The position numbers and the translations under genes are program-made. DNA of 33,660 bases, taken from positions 1-33,660 of the forward strand of contig NZ_JADEWV010000056.1 of assembly GCF_015207455.1 (NCBI RefSeq). Direction: 5' to 3'. Position 1 is the first letter of the stretch, and every line of letters begins with the position of its first letter. Shown here piece by piece: positions 26,316-33,660 of this stretch. This stretch comes from Microcoleus sp. LEGE 07076. Lineage in GTDB: Bacteria; Cyanobacteriota; Cyanobacteriia; Cyanobacteriales; Microcoleaceae. The notes under the pieces were generated by a model. It had not been told where the DNA came from and did not search any database. It saw only the letters and a program-made list of their open reading frames with translations.

Positions 26316-27512
26316 ATGCAGACAGCTTGGCGAATCGGCTCTTTATTTGGCATCCCCCTACTTATAGATTATTCGTGGTTGATAATTTTAGCTCTAGCAA
26401 CCCGCGAATATGCCAGCAGTTACCGCTTGTGGGGGCCTGCGCTTTCCTGGAGTGCCGGGTTGGCCTTAGCTCTGCTGCTGTTTGCTTCGGTGCTGCTGCA
26501 CGAACTCGGACACAGCTTGGCTGCCATATCGCAAGGCATTAAAGTTAATTCTATTACTCTATTCCTATTTGGCGGAGTTGCATCGATCGACTCGGAATCA
26601 AAAACTCCCGGTCAAGCTTTTCAAGTAGCCATCGCCGGCCCTCTCGTCAGCTTCGCGCTGTTTTTAATCCTCGGTTTGGGCTCTCAAGTTCTGCCTCAAA
26701 CAAGTTTGATTGCTATTGTCATAGAGAGGGTAGCAGAAATAAATTTAGTTTTGGGATTATTTAACTTAATTCCCGGCTTGCCTTTGGACGGAGGACAAGT
26801 CTTAAAATCAGCAATTTGGAAAATCACCGGCTCTCGATTTGCGGGCATTCGCTGGGCGGCAAAAACAGGACAAGTTTTGGGTTGGTTGGCGGTTGTTTTT
26901 GGTGTAAGTGTATGTTTGTTAGCGCGCCAGTACGGCGGCTTGTGGATTGCGCTGATCGGGTGGTTTGCGATTCGCAATGCCACAGCCTACAGCGACTTTG
27001 CTTCGCTGCAAGAAGCCCTGCTCAAAACTAAAGCCGGTGATGCAATGAGCCGCGAGTTTCGAGTTGTAGATGCAGATTTGAGTCTGCGAGAATTTGCCGA
27101 TCGCTATTTGTTAGAAGTCAACCCGTTTCCATTTTACATTGCTGCGACCAACGGGCGAGATTTGGGCTTAGTGTCGATCGACGATATCCGCTTGACAGAA
27201 CGCAGTCAGTGGCAAATTCAGACTTTACACAACATTTTGCAACCCCTGGCAAAAACTCCCACAGTCTCAGAAAAAGCATCCATCGCAGAAGTGATTAACA
27301 CAATGGAAGCCCGTCAACTCCCCCGAATCATCGTCCTCTCGCCCATTGGTTCAGTTGTAGGGACGATCGATCGGGGCGACGCAGTTAAAGTTTTGGCAAA
27401 ATACCTCAAACCCAAAATTTCCGAAGCCGACATCAAGCGCTGCAAGGAAGAAAACATTTATCCCATGGGATTGCAGTTAAATGCGATCGCCAAAACAGCA
27501 CAGGAAAATTAA
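26316..27512 (+). CDS. Site-2-protease-family intramembrane zinc protease with C-terminal CBS-like region
   Basis: A 398-residue M50-family membrane protease. The zinc site LLHELGHSLA (HExxH) lies in an early helix and the third-ligand motif NLIPGLPLDGGQV in a later one, with five to six hydrophobic segments overall. After about residue 235 (nt 27020) a soluble part resembles a CBS pair (DAMSREFRVVDADLSLREFADRYLL; LPRIIVLSPIGSVVGTIDRGDAV), which often senses adenine nucleotides. Such proteins (like Synechocystis Slr0643-type proteases) cut membrane-bound regulators; the substrate here is unknown. All catalytic residues are present, so it should be active. It follows psaK by 81 bp, but a TATAAT in the gap suggests separate transcription. 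Confidence 0.92.
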   Translation: MQTAWRIGSLFGIPLLIDYSWLIILALATREYASSYRLWGPALSWSAGLALALLLFASVLLHELGHSLAAISQGIKVNSITLFLFGGVASIDSESKTPGQAFQVAIAGPLVSFALFLILGLGSQVLPQTSLIAIVIERVAEINLVLGLFNLIPGLPLDGGQVLKSAIWKITGSRFAGIRWAAKTGQVLGWLAVVFGVSVCLLARQYGGLWIALIGWFAIRNATAYSDFASLQEALLKTKAGDAMSREFRVVDADLSLREFADRYLLEVNPFPFYIAATNGRDLGLVSIDDIRLTERSQWQIQTLHNILQPLAKTPTVSEKASIAEVINTMEARQLPRIIVLSPIGSVVGTIDRGDAVKVLAKYLKPKISEADIKRCKEENIYPMGLQLNAIAKTAQEN

Positions 27513-27696
27513 AAATGGGGCATCAATAATCGGCATTATTGACAAGTTAAGATGCAAGTAGACGTGCATAAATAAACGGTTAAACCTGAAAAGCTAATTT
27601 CCTTGCTGTAAGGAACTTATGGCAGATCGTATTATTCTTTTAATTATGACCGCCTCGTAGCACGCTTTGTCCAATAAGGTTGAAAAAAGAATTATC

Positions 27697-29655
27697 ATGC
27701 CCAAATTCTTTAAGAAATTTCATCAATTGGGAGAGAAACCTTGGAGTTGGAAAAACTTAACTAATTCCTTCCCCTTCGCTGACTTGCAACCTCTGGCGAT
27801 TACCTGGATCGTCGTGACAGGAACTCTTTTAGGAGTGAGGCATTTAGGTTGGTTGCAGCCATTGGAATTAAAGGCTTTTGACGTGATGGTGCAGTTGCGC
27901 CCCGATGCAGGTGCTGACCCTAGATTACTGGTAGTAAAAATCACAGAACAGGACATTCGGACTTTTAATAAATGGCCAATTTCCGATCGCGTTTTAGCAA
28001 AAGCGATCGCCGAATTAGCGCGTCTGGAACCCGCCGTTATCGGTCTGGATATCATTCGCGATATCCCCTACGAACCGGGAAATGCAGAATTGACCGCTCA
28101 ATTCAAAAACCCCAAAGTTATCGCCATTACCTCCATCGGTGACTCGGAGCGCGAGCGAGCTGGGCCGCCTCCCAACATACCCAAAAAACAGATAGGATTT
28201 AGCGATTTGATCCTCGATCCAGACGGCATAGTTCGCCGCAATTTTATTTTTACTTTTCATGAAAACTCGACTCTGAATTCATGGGCAATGCGGTTGGCAT
28301 ATAACTATTTTGACACCAAGAAAATAGAAACAATAATTACCGAAAACAACGAAATAAAAATTGGAAATACTGTTTTCCCGCGGCTGCGGCCGCACTCGGG
28401 TGGGTATCAGACAATTAATACTCAAGGCTATCAAATCGTGCTGAATTACCGAGGGCCTGAAAATGTCGCAAATACCGTGACACTAACTCAAGTTTTGTCG
28501 GGAAAACTTGACCCCAAATTGGTGAAAGATAAAATAGTCTTGATCGGGGTGAGTGCCCCAACAGTAAAAGATATCTTTTCTACTCCTTACAGCGCTACTG
28601 TCAGCGGAAACCGCCTGATGCCTGGAGTATTGATTCACGCCAGCGCAACTAGCCAAATTATCAGCGCAGTTTTAGACGGTAAAGGGCTATTTTGGTTTTG
28701 GGATGAATGGCAAGAAATGCTTTGGATTGCTGTTTGGGGAGGAGTTGGCGGCTGTTTAGCTTGGCGGTTAGAAAATACGCTCAGTTTCACGGTTAGCGCG
28801 ATCGCACTTGGCGGCATATTGTGGGGATTCACATTTTTTCTATTCACTCAACAGGGGTGGATACCTGTGACAGGGCCGACTCTAGCATTGGCGATCGTCC
28901 CAGCAGTTGTCATCACATACAAGTACCAACAGTCAAGACAGCAGCAAGAAATTGTAATGAAACTTTTAGGACAGCAAACTTCACCGGCGATCGCCAATGC
29001 TTTGTGGAAAGAGCGCGTCCATCTCCTGCAGTCCGGGCTATTGCCAGGGCAAAGAGTAACTGCTACAATGATCGTGACTGACTTGCAAGGTTTTAGCACA
29101 ATTTCTGAAAAATTACCCCCAGAAGTGGTAATGCCTTGGTTAAATGAATATTTATCAGCAATGGCCGAGGAAGTGCAAAAATATCAAGGCGTGATTAATA
29201 AATTTACAGGAGATGGAATGCTGGCAGTATTTGGCGTGCCAATTCCCCGCACAACTCCCGCAGAAATTGCCCAAGATGCTCGCATGGCAGTGTCTTGCTG
29301 TCTAGCTATAAAATCGCGCTTGCCAGCACTGAATCAAAGTTGGATCGATCGCGGTTTACCGCAGGCAAAAATGCGAGTCGGAATTTTTACAGGGCCGATC
29401 GTGGTGGGTAGTTTGGGTGGCAAAACCCGTTTAGAATATGGAGTAATCGGCGATAGTGTAAATATCGCTTCTCGCCTAGAAAGCTGCGAAAAACATCGGC
29501 AAGAAGACACCTGCCGGATCTTGATCGGCGAAGAAACTTTGGTGCATCTTGAAGGAAAATTTGAGGTAGAATCTTGGGGAGCTTTACCTCTAAAAGGCAG
29601 AGAGCAAAAAGTAAATGTATACCGCGTATTGGGAGAAAAAATCTTGGGAAAGTAA
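27697..29655 (+). CDS. CHASE2-domain class III nucleotide cyclase
   Basis: A 652-residue membrane protein. After one N-terminal transmembrane helix comes a CHASE2 extracytoplasmic sensor (about 27870-28650; FDVMVQLRP, then LVVKITEQDIRTFNKWPISDRVLAKAI). Three helices follow (about 28680-28920), then a class III cyclase domain (about 29050-29630). Metal-binding Asp residues are in MIVTDLQGFS and KFTGDGM. The Lys of NKFTGD is the adenine-selecting one. The second selecting position is Gly (EYGVIGDSVN), where Thr or Asp is usual. Transition-state Asn and Arg are present (SVNIASR). It is most likely an adenylate cyclase that responds to an external cue. ATG 27697 was preferred to TTG 27667. The DUF928 gene follows after 39 bp, a neighbourhood I recall from other cyanobacteria. 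Confidence 0.9.
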   Translation: MPKFFKKFHQLGEKPWSWKNLTNSFPFADLQPLAITWIVVTGTLLGVRHLGWLQPLELKAFDVMVQLRPDAGADPRLLVVKITEQDIRTFNKWPISDRVLAKAIAELARLEPAVIGLDIIRDIPYEPGNAELTAQFKNPKVIAITSIGDSERERAGPPPNIPKKQIGFSDLILDPDGIVRRNFIFTFHENSTLNSWAMRLAYNYFDTKKIETIITENNEIKIGNTVFPRLRPHSGGYQTINTQGYQIVLNYRGPENVANTVTLTQVLSGKLDPKLVKDKIVLIGVSAPTVKDIFSTPYSATVSGNRLMPGVLIHASATSQIISAVLDGKGLFWFWDEWQEMLWIAVWGGVGGCLAWRLENTLSFTVSAIALGGILWGFTFFLFTQQGWIPVTGPTLALAIVPAVVITYKYQQSRQQQEIVMKLLGQQTSPAIANALWKERVHLLQSGLLPGQRVTATMIVTDLQGFSTISEKLPPEVVMPWLNEYLSAMAEEVQKYQGVINKFTGDGMLAVFGVPIPRTTPAEIAQDARMAVSCCLAIKSRLPALNQSWIDRGLPQAKMRVGIFTGPIVVGSLGGKTRLEYGVIGDSVNIASRLESCEKHRQEDTCRILIGEETLVHLEGKFEVESWGALPLKGREQKVNVYRVLGEKILGK

Positions 29656-29694
29656 ACAGCGACAATATATATTAAAAAGAAATCGGCAACTGTT

Positions 29695-30501
29695 ATGCAA
29701 AAAAATAGTAATTTTCGGCTCAACTCGATCGCCTTTGGTGCCATATTATTGATAGCAGCATTTAACGCTGGTCAATTGGCAAGTCTGGCACAGCCAATGC
29801 CGAGGGAAGATCCCGGCAAGCCGCGGACTCAATCGGGAGGGCCGCGCTTCGTTCAGCCTCGTGAAGATATAGATATGCAGTTGAATCGACCTGCAACACC
29901 AGGAGGTACGCGCGGTGGCTGCGCGATCGACCCCCAGCTAAATCCAATAAATCTCACAGCCTTAGCCCCTCAAAATAAAATCTCGCGGACTGTTTCCGAC
30001 TATCCAACATTCTTTTTCTACTTGCCTCCAACAAGGGCAAAATTAGCCGAATTTATGCTACAAGACCCCAGCGGCAAGGAGATTTACAAACAGACTCTGG
30101 CAATTAGCAATGTATCAGGGACGATCGGTGTTAGTATCCCCGCTAATAAAAATGTGCCGCCCTTGGAAGCAGGCAAAACTTACCGTTGGAGTTTTACAGT
30201 GATTTGCGACTCTCAAGACAGATCGGGCGATATGCTCGAAACCGGTACTGTGCTGCGAGTTGAACTCAGTGCAGATATCCGCAGTCAATTAGAAAAGGCA
30301 GATCCGCGCCAGAAAAGCTTTATTTATGCTAAAAACGGGATTTGGCAAGATGCCCTCAGCATCCTAGCAGCAGCTTTGCAGGCTCAGCCTAACAATCCAG
30401 CCCTCAAGACTGATTGGGAAAGCTTGCTCGATTCAGTGAACTTGGGCAAAATTGCTCAAAAACCGATCGTCCAAACTGAAGAATCTCAACCAGAACCTTA
30501 G
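29695..30501 (+). CDS. DUF928 exported protein
   Basis: A protein of 268 residues with an N-terminal signal peptide (SIAFGAILLIAAFNAGQLASLAQ). A Pro/Gly/Arg-rich spacer leads to the DUF928 domain: LNPINLTALAPQNKISRTVSDYPTFFFYLP, then GKTYRWSFTVICD and DALSILAAALQAQPNNPALKTDWESLL. The last part looks like a single TPR-type helical pair. The protein should act in the periplasm. Function is unknown, but the family is mostly cyanobacterial and often sits beside CHASE2 proteins. Here it lies 39 bp after a CHASE2 cyclase, so it may modulate or serve that sensor. This is inference from position only. Confidence 0.85.
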   Translation: MQKNSNFRLNSIAFGAILLIAAFNAGQLASLAQPMPREDPGKPRTQSGGPRFVQPREDIDMQLNRPATPGGTRGGCAIDPQLNPINLTALAPQNKISRTVSDYPTFFFYLPPTRAKLAEFMLQDPSGKEIYKQTLAISNVSGTIGVSIPANKNVPPLEAGKTYRWSFTVICDSQDRSGDMLETGTVLRVELSADIRSQLEKADPRQKSFIYAKNGIWQDALSILAAALQAQPNNPALKTDWESLLDSVNLGKIAQKPIVQTEESQPEP

Positions 30502-30835
30502 AGTAGTTGAAGACGAGCAAATTCGACCGTCAAAATATTCAAAATAACTCAGAAAAGGCTCCGGCGGTAAGTCAAGCCCGGGAACATCTGGGTTTGGGAT
30601 GTATTATAGTGCGAGCTCTTGAGGTGTTCCCACGCTTTGTAAAAAATGCTTGTTTCAAAAATGATATCATACCCGGTCGATCGCCATCACAAAAACCGTT
30701 CCGCTCGTAGTCCGCACTACGAACCTTACTGAAAAATCTTACCGCTGCAAAAGTACCGGGGAATCACTGGTGTTTCTTGACTCAACCGAAAACTTTCAAT
30801 CAAACTGTGGCAAAATTTTTAGAGGGGGCGAGATA
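30502..30835. other. Intergenic stretch with no gene recognised
   Basis: A 67-codon open frame from TTG 30507 has no ribosome site and no recognisable protein features, so I do not call it. A weak long-range hairpin is possible between GGGAACATC (30579-30587) and GGTGTTCCC (30623-30631). TATTAT near 30603 could be a -10 element for the gene starting at 30836, though it is far upstream. Confidence 0.4.
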
Positions 30836-31549
30836 GTGAATATAGAAATTATCGCACATCGGGGATTTTCGGCGATCGCCCCTGAGAACACTTTAGCAGC
30901 TTTTGAACTGGCGATCGCCCGCAAAGCTAATTCGATCGAATTTGACATCCAGCTATCCGCCGACAGCGTACCGGTGATTTTTCACGACGCAACATTAGAT
31001 AGAATCACAGGAGTTTCTGGTAAAGTCAGGGAAACAACCCTGTCTCAATTGCAAACACTCAATGCCGGTAAATGGTTTAGCGATGAATTTTCACAAGAAA
31101 AAATTCCTACTTTAAAAGAATCATTAGCTATCCTCAAAAATATTGACAAATTTCTTTACTTTGATGTCAAGCCGCACTCCGAATGGTCGGATTCAGAAGT
31201 TGCGGATTTTGTCAATACTTTGCAGGGCGAAGACATCCCAGACAAATGCGTTATTACCTCTTTTAATGATAAATTTTTGGCACAAGTGCGGCGGCTGTCT
31301 GGCGATTTGGCGATCGGACACATTGTTGCTAATTTAGAAACATACAAAACTCAATTAGCTCGAGCCGTGACGCAGGGCGATAACTTGATTAGCAGCCAGT
31401 ACCGCGTTTTGCTAGAAAATCCCGCACTGATTCAAGAAAGCCGCAGTCAGGGAGTTGACATTGTGGCGTGGACGGTGGACGATCCAAAAGATAGGCAAAA
31501 GTTAATTGATTTGGGTATCACTCGGATAGTCACTAATTGTTTGATATGA
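30836..31549 (+). CDS. Glycerophosphodiester phosphodiesterase
   Basis: A 237-residue GDPD-family TIM barrel that hydrolyses glycerophosphodiesters to glycerol-3-phosphate and an alcohol. The signature is complete: IIAHRGFSAIAPENTLAAF, then IEFDIQLSADSVPVIFHD (Glu and Asp metal ligands, second His), FDVKPH, and AWTVDDP near the end. No signal peptide is visible, so it is probably cytoplasmic. GTG 30836 was chosen: GAGGGGG lies a short distance upstream and the conserved domain begins at once. A longer frame from 30770 would add 22 unrelated residues. It is followed after 44 bp by hisC on the same strand. Confidence 0.93.
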   Translation: MNIEIIAHRGFSAIAPENTLAAFELAIARKANSIEFDIQLSADSVPVIFHDATLDRITGVSGKVRETTLSQLQTLNAGKWFSDEFSQEKIPTLKESLAILKNIDKFLYFDVKPHSEWSDSEVADFVNTLQGEDIPDKCVITSFNDKFLAQVRRLSGDLAIGHIVANLETYKTQLARAVTQGDNLISSQYRVLLENPALIQESRSQGVDIVAWTVDDPKDRQKLIDLGITRIVTNCLI

Positions 31550-31593
31550 TTTTTTTGAACCGCAAATTAACGCAAGTTAACGCTAGATAATAG

Positions 31594-32640
31594 ATGAATT
31601 ACTTTCGCCAAAACATCCATGAAATGTCGGGTTACGTGCCGGGAGAACAGCCACCCGCAGGCACAAAAATCATTAAACTAAATTCTAATGAAAATCCCTA
31701 TCCGCCTTCTCCCAAAGCCTTAAAAGTGCTTCAGGAAATAGACGGAGAAATGCTGCGGCGCTATCCAGATCCAACGGGCAAAAATTTTCGCGTCGCTGCT
31801 AGTAAAGTTTTGGGAGTTGCTGACGATTGGATTGCCGTAGGTAACGGCAGCGACGATTTATTAAACTTGATAGTTCGCGCTGCGGGCGAACCGGGAAAAC
31901 AGATTGTTTGTCCTGCGCCCACCTATGTATTGTACCGCACTTTGGCACAAATTCAAGATGCACAATTTGTCGAAGTTCCTTATCCCGACGATTACCAGTT
32001 ACCCGTCGATTTGCTAATAGCAGCCAGAGGTGCTGTGACATTTGTAGCTTCCCCAAACAGTCCATCGGGAACAGCTATTTCTGTGGCTGATTTGGAGAAA
32101 CTGGCTCAAGAGTTATCGGGTATTCTTGTCATCGATGAAGCTTATGTAGATTTCGCAGAAGATAATGCTTTGGAGTTGACAAAAAAGTACAATAATGTTA
32201 TAGTTTTAAGAACGCTTTCAAAAGGTTATTCCCTAGCAGGATTGAGGTTGGGTTTTGCTATAGCAAATCCGCTGCTCCTGGCTGAATTAAATAAAATTAA
32301 AGACAGCTACAATGTTGATGCTGTAGCCTATGCAGTGGCGGCGAGTGCGATCGCAGATTCAGAACACAAAACAGCCAACGCCCAAAAAATTAAGGCCTCG
32401 CGAGCAAAACTAGCCCTCAGTTTCCAGGAATTAGGCTTTAAAGTTTGGCCCTCACGAACCAACTTTTTGTTAGTTAGACCGCTGGGCGGCGATGCAGAAA
32501 GAATTTATCAAACACTGAAAGAACGGGGAATATTGATTCGATACTTCAATCAGCCGCGGCTTGAAGATAAATTGCGGATTACTGTCGGTACGGAGGAACA
32601 GAATCAAATATTAGTTAAAACTTTAAAAGAAATCCTCTAA
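31594..32640 (+). CDS. hisC: Histidinol-phosphate aminotransferase
   Basis: A 348-residue fold-type-I PLP enzyme of histidine synthesis, which converts imidazole-acetol phosphate to histidinol phosphate. Features seen are KLNSNENPYPPSPKAL (N-terminal substrate-binding motif), VGNGSDDLLNLIVRA (cofactor phosphate loop), SPNSPSG, VIDEAYVDF (Asp and Tyr contacting PLP), RTLSKGYSLAGLRLGF (Schiff-base Lys) and the C-terminal Arg in LRITVG. Length is normal for the family. It may be read together with the phosphodiesterase gene 44 bp upstream. A short hairpin follows at 32684-32697. Confidence 0.95.
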   Translation: MNYFRQNIHEMSGYVPGEQPPAGTKIIKLNSNENPYPPSPKALKVLQEIDGEMLRRYPDPTGKNFRVAASKVLGVADDWIAVGNGSDDLLNLIVRAAGEPGKQIVCPAPTYVLYRTLAQIQDAQFVEVPYPDDYQLPVDLLIAARGAVTFVASPNSPSGTAISVADLEKLAQELSGILVIDEAYVDFAEDNALELTKKYNNVIVLRTLSKGYSLAGLRLGFAIANPLLLAELNKIKDSYNVDAVAYAVAASAIADSEHKTANAQKIKASRAKLALSFQELGFKVWPSRTNFLLVRPLGGDAERIYQTLKERGILIRYFNQPRLEDKLRITVGTEEQNQILVKTLKEIL

Positions 32641-32683
32641 ATAGCGATCGCACTAAAATTAGTTTGTAATTTAGTTTGTAATG

Positions 32684-32697
32684 AGGACTTTAGTCCT
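32684..32697. terminator. Small hairpin between convergent hisC and PIN-toxin genes
   Basis: AGGACT-TT-AGTCCT, with ATAATTTTT just after on the plus strand. The stem is only 6 bp, so termination would be weak; the same motif is a common dispersed sequence in cyanobacteria. Upstream, TTAGTTTGTAA occurs twice in tandem. Confidence 0.35.
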
Positions 32698-32741
32698 ATA
32701 ATTTTTATGAACACTTGCATCCCTCACTAGAAACAGCTTGA

Positions 32742-33215
32742 TTACGGATAATTCTTAGGATTATCAATAGCCAACCCTTCTGAATGAGCAATATCCAGCA
32801 ATCTCTTGTCCGCCGAAACAAAAACCAGTTGAGTATCTGGCACGAAAAAACTAACGAGAGTAGATTGAACCCGCAAAGCAGCCGCCAATTGCACAGCATG
32901 ATAAGCCCGCAGCGGGTTTTGCATCACCAGTGTACCCGCTGTTTCTATCAAAGTGCGATCGACTTCAAGAACTTCATACTGGTTGTCAAAATCCGTGAGA
33001 AAATCTCCCATAAGTTGGTTAACCTCATCGAAAGATAGACTACCCTCTCGTTGACGGCGTGAAAAAGCGCTGCATACCTCCACCCAAGTAATCCGAGAAA
33101 TCGCGAGAAAGTTACCTGCTACTGGAACAGTAATTGATTGAATCCAATTACTTCCGAATTCAGGCACATACCGTTTAACCAAAGCGCTGGTGTCTAAGAA
33201 ATAGGCATTTACCAC
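32742..33215 (-). CDS. PIN-domain (VapC-like) toxin
   Basis: A 157-residue PIN-fold protein, expected to be an RNase toxin. It has FLDTSALVKRYV (Asp8), WVEVCSAF (Glu46) and VSADKRLLDIA near the C-terminus. The third conserved acidic position, normally LRAYDAVQLA, reads LRAYHAVQLA (His106), which could weaken metal binding. The start is GTG 33215, which overlaps the end of the antitoxin gene by 7 bases, the usual coupled arrangement of such pairs. The partner is a DUF104 protein. Confidence 0.88.
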   Translation of the reverse strand: MVNAYFLDTSALVKRYVPEFGSNWIQSITVPVAGNFLAISRITWVEVCSAFSRRQREGSLSFDEVNQLMGDFLTDFDNQYEVLEVDRTLIETAGTLVMQNPLRAYHAVQLAAALRVQSTLVSFFVPDTQLVFVSADKRLLDIAHSEGLAIDNPKNYP

Positions 33216-33499
33216 GGGCCGCGATCCTCAATAACGATTTCAGAAAGAGGTTTCCCCACTCTTCCCTTCAGTTTTTCAAACAGTTCGCGCCGCTTTTGTT
33301 CTGCGGCGGCATCTAGCTTAAACTGTTTTGTTGGAAAAGGCACCAATTGCCCTTCTGTCATCATCTTAATCATCGACTTTTGGCGCTGCGACACTTCCGC
33401 TACAATTGTGATTTCCACAGTTTCCCCATCATTCAATGACAAAGGACTCAGGGGACGAAAAACCCCGTTTTCGTACACAGCAGTAATAGTTTCTGGCAT
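33209..33499 (-). CDS. DUF104 (AF2212-like) antitoxin
   Basis: A 96-residue protein opening with the DUF104 strand pattern ITAVYENGVFRPLSPLSL, then GETVEITIV. A charged helical C-terminus follows (EQKRRELFEKLKGRVGKPLSEIV) that probably wraps the toxin. The start is ATG 33499, with AAGAGG a few bases upstream on the minus strand. A longer frame from 33589 adds 30 residues of unrelated sequence. It precedes the PIN-domain gene and overlaps its start, so the two are co-translated. Antitoxins of this sort neutralise the RNase and may repress their own promoter. Confidence 0.88.
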   Translation of the reverse strand: MPETITAVYENGVFRPLSPLSLNDGETVEITIVAEVSQRQKSMIKMMTEGQLVPFPTKQFKLDAAAEQKRRELFEKLKGRVGKPLSEIVIEDRGPW

Positions 33500-33604
33500 A
33501 ATTAGCCTCTTAATTAAATGCTTAGACTTATTGTATAGAACCCATTTGACATCTTTTACGTTGTTGTGATAACGTGACCGCAAAAGCATTATCCAGCAGC
33601 AGCC

Positions 33605-33660
33605 ATGCCTTATTGTAGCAGTCTAACGGATTCAGAATGGGAAATAATTGAACCCATACT
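33605..33660 (+). CDS. IS5-like transposase, first codons only (runs off the window)
   Basis: ATG 33605 opens MPYCSSLTDSEWEIIEPIL, the typical beginning of IS4/IS5-superfamily (DUF4096) transposases. Only 18 to 19 codons are inside the window, so the family and integrity cannot be judged. The left end of the insertion sequence should lie between 33500 and 33604, close behind the antitoxin gene; I could not identify its terminal repeat. Confidence 0.75.
   Translation, partial: MPYCSSLTDSEWEIIEPI

Noticed and set aside
30507-30710. 67-codon open frame after the DUF928 gene
   Set aside because: TTG start without ribosome site, no recognisable features; looks like intergenic DNA.

Overview
The window reads as chromosome from a filamentous, non-heterocystous cyanobacterium of the Microcoleus/Oscillatoria/Phormidium kind. 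The evidence is a photosystem I gene (psaK), very frequent GCGATCGC-type HIP1 octamers, a cyanobacteriochrome-type bilin-binding GAF domain, CHASE2 and DUF928 genes, a DUF4347/FG-GAP/Calx-beta/RTX giant protein, and many palindromic dispersed repeats. The genus is inferred; nothing in the window fixes it. I saw no rRNA, tRNA or CRISPR array.

Layout. 1-1320: 3' part of an IS200/IS605-family TnpB gene with its right end, inserted into a decayed histidine-kinase gene whose remnant follows (1321-1531). 1704-6043: a two-gene unit. The first gene is a hybrid histidine kinase with an ethylene-receptor-like membrane domain and a DXCF cyanobacteriochrome GAF; the second is a receiver-adenylate cyclase. 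6093-10614, minus strand: a serine-recombinase-like protein with a VOC-fold protein, a soluble PilJ-like histidine kinase and an alpha/beta hydrolase. 10774-12828: a small unknown gene and an Omp85 barrel protein carrying frame-preserving palindromic repeats. 12829-22725: an 8-kb type-I-secreted adhesin-like gene lying between two inverted copies of a MITE-like element, with smaller palindromic elements nearby. 22726-25812, minus strand: a coiled-coil/HEAT protein, a CPBP protease and trpF. 25950-32640, plus strand: psaK, a site-2 protease with CBS-like region, a CHASE2 adenylate cyclase, a DUF928 protein, a glycerophosphodiester phosphodiesterase and hisC. 32742-33499, minus strand: a DUF104/PIN toxin-antitoxin pair. 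33605-33660: the first codons of an IS5-like transposase running off the edge.

The most interesting biology is the 1704-6043 pair. Its kinase keeps every residue and spacing of the plant ETR1 ethylene/copper site and both cysteines of a DXCF photoreceptor, and it sits 38 bp from a receiver fused to a cyclase whose residues predict cAMP production. This suggests a pathway from ethylene and/or light to cAMP. A second class III cyclase (27697-29655) shows that cAMP-type signalling recurs in the window. The second theme is repeat invasion: an inverted MITE pair around the giant gene, a nested palindromic element, and a perfect 90-bp repeat duplicated inside the Omp85 coding sequence.
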